Shown here: positions 34,426 through 43,773 of the stretch, in pieces
Layout of the letters: each line of letters begins with the position of its first letter
Position numbering within the stretch: the first letter of the stretch is position 1
Source of the DNA: Candidatus Thiosymbion ectosymbiont of Catanema sp. Cochon2018
Lineage (GTDB): Bacteria; Pseudomonadota; Gammaproteobacteria; Chromatiales; Chromatiaceae
DNA: 64,000 nt
Assembly: GCA_011392765.1 (NCBI GenBank)
Contig: WYCW01000004.1
Span: 884,205-948,204, forward strand
Direction: 5' to 3'
The notes under the pieces: model-generated
The model's input: only the letters and a program-made list of their open reading frames with translations
What the model was told of the DNA's origin: nothing
Databases searched by the model: none
Made by a program: the position numbers and the translations under genes

Positions 34426-34519
34426 ACATGGCATTAAGATCCTTAGAGTGACCCGAATCTTTTTGCGATCAGGTTCCGGAGGGGACTGACATGGTTAGGC
34501 AGGGGACAAGAACCCGCTG

Positions 34520-35254
34520 ATGAAATCCTTGGTGCCTGAACTGCTGAAATCCCTGACCGGCAGCGTCAAGGATCTCCTGCCGATCATCGGGGTGATCGCT
34601 TTCTTCCAACTCCTGGTGCTTAGTCGGCCCATCCCCAATCTCCTGGAGCTGCTCTGGGGCACCCTGCTGGTGGTGCTGGGACTGACCCTGTTCATCCAGG
34701 GACTCAAACTCAGCCTGTTCCCGATCGGCGAGAGTATGGCGTGGGACTTTGCCGCCAAGGGCAGTCTGCTATGGCTGTTGCTGTTCGCCTTCGCCCTGGG
34801 CTTTGGGACCGCGATCGCCGAGCCGGCCCTGATTACCGTGGCCCAGAAGGCCGCTGAAGTGGCGGCCCTCGGGGGGATGATTGCCGATACGCCGGATGCC
34901 CGCGGGGCCTACGCCGAGGGGTTGCGCTATACCGTCGCCCTGTCGGTGGGGCTGGCCATCGTCATCGGTGTCCTGCGCATCCTGCGGGGGTGGCCGATTC
35001 AGTATCTGATCATCGGCGGTTATCTCGGGGTAGTGGTCATGACGATGTTCGCCCCCCGGGAAATCATCGGTATCGCCTATGACTCCGGCGGCGTCACCAC
35101 CTCCACCATCACCGTACCCCTGGTGACGGCCCTGGGCGTGGGGCTCGCCACCAGCATCAAGGGACGCAATCCCATGATCGACGGCTTCGGGCTCGTCGCC
35201 TTCGCCGCCCTGATGCCCATCATCTTCGTCATGGGTTACGGGATCCTGCTGTGA
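34520..35254 (+). CDS. DUF1538 membrane protein, first copy
   Basis: A 244-residue, highly hydrophobic protein with about six to seven membrane helices and the DUF1538 landmarks [60 protein letters not shown] and [18 protein letters not shown]1538 proteins are assumed to be transporters, with unknown substrate. The second copy starts within its stop codon (GTGA overlap), followed by PII-like and CBS proteins, so the four genes form an operon. Confidence 0.88.
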   Translation: MKSLVPELLKSLTGSVKDLLPIIGVIAFFQLLVLSRPIPNLLELLWGTLLVVLGLTLFIQGLKLSLFPIGESMAWDFAAKGSLLWLLLFAFALGFGTAIAEPALITVAQKAAEVAALGGMIADTPDARGAYAEGLRYTVALSVGLAIVIGVLRILRGWPIQYLIIGGYLGVVVMTMFAPREIIGIAYDSGGVTTSTITVPLVTALGVGLATSIKGRNPMIDGFGLVAFAALMPIIFVMGYGILL

Positions 35255-36033
35255 CCGAGCGCCTGCTCTCCCTCGGGGTCTCGATCCTGTCGACCATCGG
35301 CGACGTGTTGCCGATCGTCGGCATCCTGCTGGGCTTCCAGCTCCTGGTGCTGCGTCGTTCCATTCCCAATCTCAAGGGGGTATTGCTGGGCTTCCTGCTG
35401 GTGCTCCTGGGGCTGGCCTTCTTCCTCGAAGGGCTGGAGCGTGCCCTGTTCCCCCTGGGTCGGCTCATGGCCGAGCAGCTCACCGCTCCGGAGTTCCTCG
35501 GCACGGCGGACGGCGGCATCGGCGGCGAATCCTGGATGACCTATGGCTGGGTCTATCTGTTCGCCTTCACGATCGGATTCTCGACCACCATCGCGGAGCC
35601 TTCCCTCATCGCCGTGGCCATCAAGGCCCACCAGGTATCGGCCGGGGCCATCAGTACGTGGGGACTGCGGATCACGGTGGCCATCGGCGTCGCCGTCGGG
35701 ATCACCCTCGGCGCCTACCGCATCGTGACCGGGACGCCTCTGCACTACTACATCATCCCCGGCTACATCCTGGTCCTGCTTCAGACCTGGCACGCGCCGC
35801 GGACCATCATCGCCCTGGCCTACGACTCCGGGGGGGTGACCACCTCCACCGTCACGGTCCCCTTGGTGGTGGCCTTGGGGCTGGGGCTTTCGAGCAACAT
35901 CCCGGGGCGCAATCCGCTCCTCGACGGCTTCGGGCTCATCGCCTTCGCCAGTCTGTTCCCGATCATGACCGTCATCGCCTACGCCCAGCTCAGCACGTTC
36001 TTTACCCGACGCAAATCCGGCCCGGCCTCTTAA
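35251..36033 (+). CDS. DUF1538 membrane protein, second copy
   Basis: A 260-residue paralogue of the preceding protein with the same motifs ([72 protein letters not shown]). The overlap with the first copy suggests that the two form a heteromeric transporter. It starts with GTG at 35251. Confidence 0.88.
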   Translation: MTERLLSLGVSILSTIGDVLPIVGILLGFQLLVLRRSIPNLKGVLLGFLLVLLGLAFFLEGLERALFPLGRLMAEQLTAPEFLGTADGGIGGESWMTYGWVYLFAFTIGFSTTIAEPSLIAVAIKAHQVSAGAISTWGLRITVAIGVAVGITLGAYRIVTGTPLHYYIIPGYILVLLQTWHAPRTIIALAYDSGGVTTSTVTVPLVVALGLGLSSNIPGRNPLLDGFGLIAFASLFPIMTVIAYAQLSTFFTRRKSGPAS

Positions 36034-36053
36034 AATCGCGGGAGATCCAACCC

Positions 36054-36410
36054 ATGCATTTCAAGCTCATTCTGGCATTCGTCGAAGACAAGGAAACGAG
36101 CAACGTGCTCGAAGCGGCCCGCAAGGCCGGGGCGACCGGCTCGACCGTTATCAACCAGGCCCGGGGAGAAGGGGTCGAGAAGTCCAGGACCTTCTTCGGC
36201 TTGACGCTGGAGACCCAACGCGACGTCATTTTGTTGCTGGTGGAGGAGCATTTGAGTCGCAGTATCCTGGAGACCATCGCCAAGGCCGGACACTTCGACG
36301 AGAAGCCCGGTCACGGCATCGCCTTTCAGGTGGACGTGGAGGACGCCGTGGGCGTCGACCATCAGGTTCGAAAGCTCTTCGAGACCGTGCAGGAGGAGAT
36401 CCTGAAATGA
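36054..36410 (+). CDS. PII-like (GlnB/GlnK-fold) regulatory protein
   Basis: A 118-residue protein with the PII ferredoxin-like pattern: MHFKLILAFVEDKETSNVLEAARKAGATGSTVINQARG, a short T-loop region, VILLLVEEHLSRSILETIAKAGHFDEKPGHGIAFQVDVEDAVG. It lacks the canonical uridylylated Tyr context of GlnB. In this operon it probably gates the two DUF1538 proteins in response to a nucleotide, as PII proteins do for Amt and SbtA (inference). It overlaps the CBS gene by 4 bases. Confidence 0.85.
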   Translation: MHFKLILAFVEDKETSNVLEAARKAGATGSTVINQARGEGVEKSRTFFGLTLETQRDVILLLVEEHLSRSILETIAKAGHFDEKPGHGIAFQVDVEDAVGVDHQVRKLFETVQEEILK

Positions 36411-36820
36411 ACAATAAGAACAACAAAAAACTTGTGTGCATCCGCGATGTCATGAAGACCAAGTTCGACGTCGTGGATGGTATGGCCACGGTGGCACAGG
36501 CCCTGGACACCATGGCCCATGTGGATACCAAAACGCTGGTCGTCAGAAAGCGCCATGCGGACGACGCCATCGGCATGGTCGTGATCTCGGACATTTCCCG
36601 CCAAGTGCTGGCCGAGGACCGCGCCCCGGACCGGGTCAACATCTATGAGATCATGTCCAAACCCGTGCTGTCGGTAGATCCCGGAATGGATATCCGCTAC
36701 TGTGCACGTCTGTTCGCCCGTTTCGACCTGACCCGGGCACCTGTGGTGGAGAACGGCGAGGTGATCGGGGTCGTGAGTCTTACCGATCTGGTCGTAAAGG
36801 GCATGATGCCCTATCTGTAG
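36407..36820 (+). CDS. Tandem CBS-domain protein
   Basis: A 137-residue protein consisting of a CBS pair (IRDVMKTKFDVVDGMATVAQALDTM ... GMVVISDISRQVL; YEIMSKPVLSVDPGMDIRYCARLF ... GVVSLTDLVVKGMM). CBS pairs bind adenosyl ligands and regulate partners. As the fourth gene of the DUF1538 operon, overlapping the PII-like gene, it is likely a second energy sensor for the transporter. Confidence 0.88.
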   Translation: MNNKNNKKLVCIRDVMKTKFDVVDGMATVAQALDTMAHVDTKTLVVRKRHADDAIGMVVISDISRQVLAEDRAPDRVNIYEIMSKPVLSVDPGMDIRYCARLFARFDLTRAPVVENGEVIGVVSLTDLVVKGMMPYL

Positions 36821-36870
36821 CGAGGCCGCGGTTGTCGGCAGCGGATGGATTGAACCGCAAGGGATTGAAC

Positions 36871-37416
36871 ATGCCCGACGGTTGGCTGCCCCAAGCCCGG
36901 CGCGCGCCCTCTCCCAACTGGGACGAACGCCCACCGAATACGGCCGTAGACCTGCTGGTGATTCACGGCATCAGCCTGCCGCCCGGGGAATTCGGCGGCC
37001 CCTGGATCGATGATCTGTTCCGAAACCGCCTCGACCCGCAGGCCCATCCCTGTTTCCAAGCGATTGCCCAACTGCGTGTCTCCTCTCACCTTCTCATCCG
37101 CCGCGACGGCGAGCTGATTCAGTACGTGGATCTCCACCACCGCGCCTGGCACGCGGGGGTCTCGATCTTCCAGGGCCGTGAGGCCTGCAACGACTTTGCC
37201 ATCGGGATCGAGCTGGAGGGGGCGGACCTGATTCCCTACGAGGAGGTTCAGTATCGGGTCCTGGCCCGAACCACGCAGGATATTCAGTCCCGCTTCCCGG
37301 CTATCGGTCGGGGGCACATCGTCGGTCACAGTGACATCGCACCCGGCCGCAAGACCGATCCGGGACCCGCCTTCGACTGGGAGTACTTCCGCAGGCTCGT
37401 CGAGGCCGAGGGTTGA
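36871..37416 (+). CDS. ampD: 1,6-anhydro-N-acetylmuramyl-L-alanine amidase AmpD
   Basis: A 181-residue cytoplasmic Zn amidase of peptidoglycan recycling. Ligands are His32 (VIHGISLPPGEFGG), His153 and Asp163 (GHSDIAPGRKTDPGPAFDW), close to the positions in E. coli AmpD. HRAWHAGVSIFQGREACNDFAIGIELEG is the substrate-side region. Start at MPDGWLPQAR with an AAGGGA site 7 bases before. No ampE or ampR is adjacent. Confidence 0.93.
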   Translation: MPDGWLPQARRAPSPNWDERPPNTAVDLLVIHGISLPPGEFGGPWIDDLFRNRLDPQAHPCFQAIAQLRVSSHLLIRRDGELIQYVDLHHRAWHAGVSIFQGREACNDFAIGIELEGADLIPYEEVQYRVLARTTQDIQSRFPAIGRGHIVGHSDIAPGRKTDPGPAFDWEYFRRLVEAEG

Positions 37417-37463
37417 GGGCGGTGGCCACACAGCCGCTATCCTCTGGCACAGCAGTAGTACGA

Positions 37464-37694
37464 ATGATGAATGATGTCTTAGCGCAGGCGCCTGTGGTGC
37501 TTTCGGAAAGCGGCAGGGCGGAACTCGCATACGATCTTTTGGCTGGCCTCGACGTAACTCCCGACTCCGGTGTTACACAGGCATGGGAAACGCAGATCCT
37601 GCGGCGTCTGGACCAAGTAGACGATGGGATGGCCAAGCTAATCGACCGGGAGGAGCTTCGCCGTCGGATGCGCATCCGCATGACCGGTGCTTGA
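37464..37694 (+). CDS. Addiction-module antitoxin-like protein
   Basis: A 76-residue protein (VLSESGRAELAYDLLAGLD ... AWETQILRRLDQVDDGMAKLIDREELRRRMR) of the small 'addiction module component' type that accompanies RelE/ParE toxins. The stop overlaps the start of the toxin-like gene (TGATG). Whether the pair still works is doubtful because the toxin end is degraded. Confidence 0.7.
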   Translation: MMNDVLAQAPVVLSESGRAELAYDLLAGLDVTPDSGVTQAWETQILRRLDQVDDGMAKLIDREELRRRMRIRMTGA

Positions 37695-37969
37695 TGCGAT
37701 CGGTCAGGGTTCTCGAGGCCACCGCCGATGAAGCAGCCGAGGCTGCATCCTGGTACGAACGCCGACGTCTTGGACTCGGCGTAGAGTTCCAACAGGCAGT
37801 TGATGCAGTGCTCGATCTTCTGGAAGACGAGATCGTTCCCCTTGCATCTGTTCCGGGTACCGCTGGAAAATGGGGCGCGAAACGTCTCCTACTCAGAGCC
37901 TGTCTGGCTTACGACTGTTCTACTGCGGAATCGGGGAGACCGGTCAGATTTCCCCCTCGATTTCGTTAA
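37694..37969 (+). pseudogene. RelE/ParE-type toxin with degraded C-terminus
   Basis: Starts MRSVRVLEATADEAAEAASWYERRRLGLGVEFQQAVDAVLDLL, a ParE/RelE N-terminus, and proceeds to AKRLLLRACLAYD. There the usual core ('FPYdivY' and the final 'AH.rRrP') is lost. The next frame continues FYCGIGET, indicating a frameshift near 37915. The predicted 91-residue product is unlikely to be an active toxin. Confidence 0.65.
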
Positions 37970-38380
37970 ATAGATCCACTATTCGCCTCAATCGAGCGCA
38001 AAATTTGCCTCGGCCCCTCGATCCCTCGCTACGAACGCGTAAACTAGACAGACTCTCAAACGATTTCCCTTCTCTGTAATCGTTCGTGAACAGGGCTCTG
38101 AGTTTCTCGTGATCGCCTTCGCTCACCATTCGAGACGTCCAGGATACTGGCGTGACCGGCTTATCACATAAGCAGGCGCCGCTATGTTTGCACAGCGCTG
38201 AGATAGACCGCAGGCTCGATACGCAGTAGGCGGTCTGTTTGCCCCCCGTGCTGGACGACTTCTTTACCGAAGTATCCAAAGTTAACTGAGCCCGGCACCT
38301 TTTCCCACCGGACCGTCCAGCATGAAACCTTCGAGTAGGTAGATTATATTTCCTGAACACCATCGACATAGAGAAACGAA
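37970..38380. other. Gap upstream of the GHKL-ATPase operon
   Basis: No gene is supported; the minus-strand reading frame across it has no recognisable features. It ends in an AT-rich stretch (TAGATTATATTTCCTGAACACC) that may hold the operon promoter, with GAAACGAA ahead of the ATG at 38381. Confidence 0.4.
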
Positions 38381-40906
38381 ATGTCACAGGTTGAGTATCC
38401 CTCAGAAGCATTGTATGAGGTTGGCCAGGAACTCGAAACGATTCCGGTTCGCATCAGCTACGAGATCATTCGGCTTTTTTCAGAGGGGCTCTATCAGAGC
38501 CCCCACAAAGCCATTGAGGAACTCGTAAGCAACGGATACGACGCCAAAGCACGTCGTGTTCATGTTTTGCTTCCGGAGACACCCGAGGAAGATAACGTTC
38601 CACTACCGTCATTGTGGGTCATCGACGATGGTCGTGGAATGGATGCAGAGGGATTTCGTCAACTCTGGCGCGTCGCGTATTCCGCTAAAGCAGATGTACC
38701 TCAGCAGGACGATGACCGGCTACCGATTGGCCAGTTCGGTATCGGAAAACTCGCGGCCTACGTCTTGGCATGGCGGCTTACTCACATCAGCTGCATCGAC
38801 GACAAGATCCTGTTGACCTCGATGAATTTCCGAGAGGTCTCCGGGAAGCATCAGTTCAACCCGATCGAGCCCCTCCAGCTCGTTTTGCGTGAGATCGACG
38901 AGCAATCGGCCAAGCACTACCTCGGGGATATCGAGCAACGAGACCCTAAAGCCTGGGAGTTCATGTTTGGTAAACACAGGGCAAAGACATGGACGGCGGC
39001 TGGACTGTCTGATTTCAAGGACCTTTACAACAAACTCTTGGTCGGTCGACTAAGATGGGTGCTGGGTACTGGCCTGCCCCTCCACTCGGACTTTCGGATC
39101 TGGCTCAATGGTGATCGATTGGCCTCCAGCAAGGAACGGCTCGAACCGATTCTCGAGGTAGATATTGGTGGAAACGAGGACACCGCGGCATCTCGTCTCG
39201 ATCTTGAGCGACACGAGGCCGGGGGCATTGTCATTCCGGGAATCGAGGGCCCGGTGCAGGGTACCGCGAGGATTGTCGAGAGGCCCTTGACAACGGGCAA
39301 GTCCGAGCAATATGGGCGCAGTCACGGCTTCTTCGTCCGCGTCCGTGGCCGGGTCATCAATCTCGAAGATGAATTGTTCGGGCTCGACGCCCAGAACCAC
39401 GCCGCCTGGTCCCGCTTTTCGATGGAGATCGAGGCCGATGGGTTGCGGGACCATCTCCTCTCGTCGAGAGAAGGGGTCAGGGAATCCGAACCCATTCGAC
39501 TATTCCGAAAGTATCTTCATCAAGTCTTCAATATCTGCCGCAATGCCTATAACGAATGGAATGAGCGTCAGCTTACCGGTCTGGACATCGAACAGCTTCT
39601 GTCGGATGCGCCGAGCATCTTTGTGACCGACCCCCTGTTGCAGGGCGTTCGGCATACGGTAGAGACCGGCTCGGAATCCTTTTATCTCTCTGTCCCACGA
39701 CTGCCTGCTGAAGCAGTGCCCACGGAATGGCTCGACAGCTACGAGCAAGAGATCGCCCACAGTCCAATCCAGCAAGTGCTCTTCGAGTCGACCGGTCGGT
39801 ACGACCGTGCGCTTCGCTATCTGCCGGAGACACGCACATTGATTGTGAACCAGGAGCATCCGTTCGTGGACAAGTTGCTCGCCGGTAGCCCAAATCGGAG
39901 GTCCGCAATGCTCTTCGGGTCTTCGGAAGTCCTCATGGATGGCCTTCTCCATAACCACGGCGTCTCCCGGTCGGTCATCATGGACTTCTTGGGTGATCGT
40001 GATCGCGTCCTGCGCCTACTCGCCGGCGATTATCCGTCGACAGCCGCGGAGGTCTTGCGCCTGCTCGAAGTGGCGAATCAGAGTGAAAGCGCGTTGGAGC
40101 GGGCGGTTGGAGAAACTTTCCGCGTCCTCGGGTTCGAGTACGAGCGAAGAGGAGGCAACGAACCTGGTCCAGACGGTATTCTCTATGCGCGCTTGGGCAG
40201 AGACAGCGATTCTCTGGCCGACTATAAGCTCGTTTACGATACCAAGCAGACAAACCGGCCGTCGGTTCCGGCGGACAAGATCAATCTACAAAGTCTGGAA
40301 GACTTCCGAAGCAAGGAAGGCGCCCATTTCGGTTTCTTCGTTGCCGATGCTTATATGGGGGAAAACGATCCGGATGGAAAGCTGAATCGCCTCGCCACCC
40401 AAGCCACGACCGATAGATATCCACCACAGCCTGTGACATTGCTCAAGCTAGAGCATCTGCGGCGGATCGTGGAGTTGCACTACCGGTATGGGGTCACCCT
40501 CACACGACTCCGGTCTCTGTTCACTGATGCCCATACCGTCACCGATGCCAAGGTATGGGTCGGCGACCTCGAAAGAGAGTTGTCCGAGCTGGAACCCATG
40601 GTCCCGCTGGGATTGTTACTCACCGGCATCGAGAAGTCGAAGACCGATGAGAAGGCGCGGCCGAACGTTTACAGTGTTCGAATGGTTGACGAGCGTCTGA
40701 GGGCGTTCACACCGGAGCGACTCATCGCTGCCCTGCAGGCGGTCGAGACGATTGTCGGTGAGAGGTGGTTGGAGGTGGAGAAGAGCGGCAACGTCCGACT
40801 ACACCACAGCACCGAGCAGGTCCTGGCCGAGGTCCAGCGTAATCTTCACGACCTCTTCGGGCCTGATACCGGCATTGATGCGCTCAATCATCCTATTGCA
40901 AGCTAA
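38381..40906 (+). CDS. GHKL ATPase fused to a PD-(D/E)xK-like nuclease domain
   Basis: An 841-residue protein. The N-terminus is a Bergerat-fold ATPase: KAIEELVSNGYDA (Glu46/47, Asn51), VIDDGRGMD (80-88) and IGQFGIGKLA (116-125), as in Hsp90, MutL and MORC proteins. The middle (about 200-560) has no recognised domain. Near residues 575-660, ERAVGETFRVLGFEYERRGG, GPDG (Asp598) and VYDTKQ (Asp620, Lys622) fit a restriction-endonuclease-like fold. The last 150 residues are helical. The stop overlaps the start of a DNA methyltransferase (TAATG). I infer an ATP-dependent restriction or defence module; it is not a named type that I can recognise. Confidence 0.8.
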   Translation: MSQVEYPSEALYEVGQELETIPVRISYEIIRLFSEGLYQSPHKAIEELVSNGYDAKARRVHVLLPETPEEDNVPLPSLWVIDDGRGMDAEGFRQLWRVAYSAKADVPQQDDDRLPIGQFGIGKLAAYVLAWRLTHISCIDDKILLTSMNFREVSGKHQFNPIEPLQLVLREIDEQSAKHYLGDIEQRDPKAWEFMFGKHRAKTWTAAGLSDFKDLYNKLLVGRLRWVLGTGLPLHSDFRIWLNGDRLASSKERLEPILEVDIGGNEDTAASRLDLERHEAGGIVIPGIEGPVQGTARIVERPLTTGKSEQYGRSHGFFVRVRGRVINLEDELFGLDAQNHAAWSRFSMEIEADGLRDHLLSSREGVRESEPIRLFRKYLHQVFNICRNAYNEWNERQLTGLDIEQLLSDAPSIFVTDPLLQGVRHTVETGSESFYLSVPRLPAEAVPTEWLDSYEQEIAHSPIQQVLFESTGRYDRALRYLPETRTLIVNQEHPFVDKLLAGSPNRRSAMLFGSSEVLMDGLLHNHGVSRSVIMDFLGDRDRVLRLLAGDYPSTAAEVLRLLEVANQSESALERAVGETFRVLGFEYERRGGNEPGPDGILYARLGRDSDSLADYKLVYDTKQTNRPSVPADKINLQSLEDFRSKEGAHFGFFVADAYMGENDPDGKLNRLATQATTDRYPPQPVTLLKLEHLRRIVELHYRYGVTLTRLRSLFTDAHTVTDAKVWVGDLERELSELEPMVPLGLLLTGIEKSKTDEKARPNVYSVRMVDERLRAFTPERLIAALQAVETIVGERWLEVEKSGNVRLHHSTEQVLAEVQRNLHDLFGPDTGIDALNHPIAS

Positions 40907-42072
40907 TGGCATCTACTCCGGTACATCCGTTCCCGGCCCGTATGGCTCCGGAGGTCGCTCGGCGATCTCTGGAACGCCTCCGTGGTCGGAAAAGGGTAAT
41001 CGATCCGATGTGTGGCTCAGGGACGGTCCTCAGGGCCGCAGTCGAACGAGGACTGAATTGCACAGGAATCGACATAGACCCATTGGCGGTCTTGATGTCT
41101 CGCGTGTGGACCACTGCGCTGCCATCGTTCCGCCTGCTCCATGATGCCCACAGGCTATTGCGCGAGGCGCAAGGGTTACCCGAACGCGATGTGGCGCGAG
41201 CGAACGACCTGGAGACGCGGGCCTTCATCGACTATTGGTTTGCCGAGCGCCAGGCGGAGCATTTGGCCCGGCTCGCGACAGTGCTGAAGAATATCGATTG
41301 GGACACCAGGGACGCCCTGGCAATCGCCTTCAGTCGGATCATTATCTCCAAGGAACGGATGGCCTCCCTCGCTCGCGATACCTCACACAGCCGACCTCAC
41401 AAGGTCGCCGACACAAATGACTTCGATGTCTACTCCGGCTTCCTCAACGCCGCACGTCTCGTAGCGAGACGGCTCGAACCACAGCGGATCCGGGGGAACG
41501 CTTCGGTTCGAGTCGGGGATGCGCGCATACTCGATGAGGTTCCGGATGAAAGCTTTGACTTCGCATTGACGTCACCTCCGTACCTGAACGCCATCGATTA
41601 TTTACGTGGTCACCGGATGACCCTCGTATGGCTGGGCTACGATATGGCGTCAATAAGGGAAATCCGAACAGCCAGCGTCGGATCGGAGAGGGTGCTCGGG
41701 GCGACGGGAATTACATTCAGCATCGATCCATACATCGTTGAGGCCAAGGGTTCCACGATCACTGATCGGCATCGCGGTTGGGTGCGCCGCTATGCAACCG
41801 ACATGCGCCGGGTGCTCGAGCAGCTTAGCCGCGTTGTCCGACCCGGGGGAAAGGTCGTGTTGGTGTTGGGCAACTCGTTCCTCCGTGGCGCGACCATTGA
41901 TAACGCTGGGATGACCAAAGCGTTGGCCGTAGAGGTAGGCCTCGAGCCCATTCGGCAAACGACTAGAGCCATCCCGGCTCGTCGACGTTACCTCCCGCCA
42001 CCGGGAGACAGCGGGAACACCCTGGATGCTCGTATGCGAACGGAGGTTGTTCTCTCGATGCGGGTAGCGTAG
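40906..42072 (+). CDS. DNA methyltransferase partner of the GHKL-ATPase
   Basis: A 388-residue protein with AdoMet motif VIDPMCGSGT (31-40), GIDIDPLA (54-61) and, much later, the catalytic LTSPPYLNAIDY (221-232), then GGKVVLVLGNSF. TSPPY fits an N4-cytosine or N6-adenine MTase. A spacer of about 160 residues separates the AdoMet motif from the catalytic motif and may include target recognition. It is translationally coupled to the preceding ATPase/nuclease, so the two should act as one system. Confidence 0.85.
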   Translation: MASTPVHPFPARMAPEVARRSLERLRGRKRVIDPMCGSGTVLRAAVERGLNCTGIDIDPLAVLMSRVWTTALPSFRLLHDAHRLLREAQGLPERDVARANDLETRAFIDYWFAERQAEHLARLATVLKNIDWDTRDALAIAFSRIIISKERMASLARDTSHSRPHKVADTNDFDVYSGFLNAARLVARRLEPQRIRGNASVRVGDARILDEVPDESFDFALTSPPYLNAIDYLRGHRMTLVWLGYDMASIREIRTASVGSERVLGATGITFSIDPYIVEAKGSTITDRHRGWVRRYATDMRRVLEQLSRVVRPGGKVVLVLGNSFLRGATIDNAGMTKALAVEVGLEPIRQTTRAIPARRRYLPPPGDSGNTLDARMRTEVVLSMRVA

Positions 42073-42104
42073 ATGGTAAACAGAGGGCAAGGAATCTAGG
42101 TAGT

Positions 42105-42205
42105 GTTGACATTTAGACCGAAAATGCTTCTGAAGCACCAAGTTAGCCTTTCCAGCCATGCCCCAAATCACTTGTAAAATCAATGCAGTAGCCGTAAATG
42201 TCAAC
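42105..42205. mobile_element. Small inverted-repeat element, GTTGACATTTA ends
   Basis: GTTGACATTTA and TAAATGTCAAC bound about 101 bp just after the MTase stop, with AAATGCTTCTGAAGCACC inside. A lone end occurs at 31199. The rest of 42206-42438 shows an AT-rich tract before the porin gene and GACCTTCCCGAAAATATGAGC, a variant of the block at 26888. Confidence 0.6.
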
Positions 42206-42438
42206 AGGGCCTAACCTGCAAGATCGGCCGGGGCAGGCACGTATAGACCTTCCCGAAAATATGAGCTTGGCGAACCTGTTTGTTTGCCCGGCGGCGGACA
42301 GGGCAGAATCGGTAACTCGATAAAACTATTTTTAATCATAGTATTGTGTATATTTTCACAGGTGAAAAATGAAACAACTTGTGAGACTCTATAGTAATCT
42401 CAGAATACTTCAATATACCATCCAAGAGGTGATAGATC

Positions 42439-43773
42439 ATGAGGCTAACGGCGGCGTTCCATTGGATTCGGGTGGTCATCATCGGGGGGCTGGGTCTGCA
42501 ATTGGGATCGACCTTCGCGACGGCTGCGGGTTTTGCCGTCCCGGAGGTCTCCGCCCTGGGGACTGCCATGTCCAATGCGGTGGTCGCCAATCCCGAGGAG
42601 AAGGGGGCATTCGCCTACAACCCCGCCGCCATGGGGTTCCACGACCAATCGAGCGTCGCCCTCGGGGCCCTCTTCATCGGGCCGGACTTCGGCGTCGACA
42701 CGGCCACGGGAAGCCATGACAGCGGCGGGGCCGACTGGGTGACCGTCCCGATGTTCCAGGCCGCCTTCCGGGCCCACGACCAGTGGCGCGTCGGCCTCGG
42801 TATCAACGCCCCGCTCGGATTGGAGACACGCTGGAAAACCGGGACCTTTCCCAAGCTGAGCGGAGAGCAACCGGTTACGGTTGCGCCAGGTGTCACGCTG
42901 CCGATACCCTTCGGTGCTCACCCGACCAACAGCAAACTGGAAATCATCAGCCTGGTCCCGACCCTGGTCTACCAGGTAAACCCGGATCTCAGCATTGCAG
43001 CCGGTCTGGACTATTACAAAGCCGAGTCCGCGCGACTCGATTCCCAGCTGACCAGCGTGAAAGGGGACGGCGACGGTTGGGGCTGGAACGCAAGCGTCCT
43101 GTATCGCCATGGGCGCTTAAGTTTCGGTGCCGTCTATCATTCCACCGCTACCTCCGACCTGAAAGGCCGCTACAAGCCTCTGAATTCCGCGCTCGCCTCC
43201 CTGGGAACGCTGAACCCGGGTTCCGGTTTACCGCCGGCCCAAGCGGTGAAGCTGGACCTCGACCTGCCCTGGCGCCTGCAGCTCGGTGCCCGCTACGAGT
43301 TCACCCCGGACCTGGCGGTCGAGTTCGACTGGACACGCACCGGTTGGGGGGAATTCGACAAGCTCGAAATCAAGAGCAGAGCGACCGGGACGACCCTGTT
43401 CTCCGACGCCAACGAGTGGAAAGACACCGACGCCTATCGTTTGGGCCTGGCTTACGATGTCCTACCCCGCACCCAGCTGCGCTTCGGATATACCTTCGAT
43501 GAGACGGGGCAAGACAGAGACCACTTCAGCGCCCGCGTACCCGATAACGATCGTCATCTCTTCAGCCTCGGCCTGGGTCAGGACCTGGAGCAGGGTTGGG
43601 CGCTCGACTTCGGCTACATGTATGTGAAGTTCAAGAACCAAAACTACCGGGGCAGCAGCACCTATACCCCGGTGGCGGATCTCGGAAAGGACGTCAACGG
43701 CACCGATGCGATCGCCGGCAAATATAAGGCCAGCGCACACCTGTTTGTGTTCGAGGTAAGCAAGAGCTTCTGA
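42439..43773 (+). CDS. OmpP1/FadL/TodX-family outer-membrane porin
   Basis: A 444-residue protein with a signal peptide (residues 1-31) and mature start GFAVPEVSALGTAMSNAVVA. This is followed by KGAFAYNPAAMGF, the conserved FadL hatch region, and a 14-strand-type beta-barrel ending in the terminal aromatic LFVFEVSKSF. FadL-type channels import hydrophobic compounds such as long-chain fatty acids. A GAGGTGAT site precedes the ATG. No degradation operon is adjacent. Confidence 0.92.
   Translation: MRLTAAFHWIRVVIIGGLGLQLGSTFATAAGFAVPEVSALGTAMSNAVVANPEEKGAFAYNPAAMGFHDQSSVALGALFIGPDFGVDTATGSHDSGGADWVTVPMFQAAFRAHDQWRVGLGINAPLGLETRWKTGTFPKLSGEQPVTVAPGVTLPIPFGAHPTNSKLEIISLVPTLVYQVNPDLSIAAGLDYYKAESARLDSQLTSVKGDGDGWGWNASVLYRHGRLSFGAVYHSTATSDLKGRYKPLNSALASLGTLNPGSGLPPAQAVKLDLDLPWRLQLGARYEFTPDLAVEFDWTRTGWGEFDKLEIKSRATGTTLFSDANEWKDTDAYRLGLAYDVLPRTQLRFGYTFDETGQDRDHFSARVPDNDRHLFSLGLGQDLEQGWALDFGYMYVKFKNQNYRGSSTYTPVADLGKDVNGTDAIAGKYKASAHLFVFEVSKSF

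Noticed and set aside
34495-36642. Minus-strand frames opposite the DUF1538 operon
   Set aside because: Ser/Arg-rich antisense products; the plus-strand operon is continuous with 4-base overlaps.
37944-38411. 155-codon minus-strand frame upstream of the GHKL gene
   Set aside because: No domain or ribosome site, and it overlaps the start of the GHKL gene; better read as non-coding.
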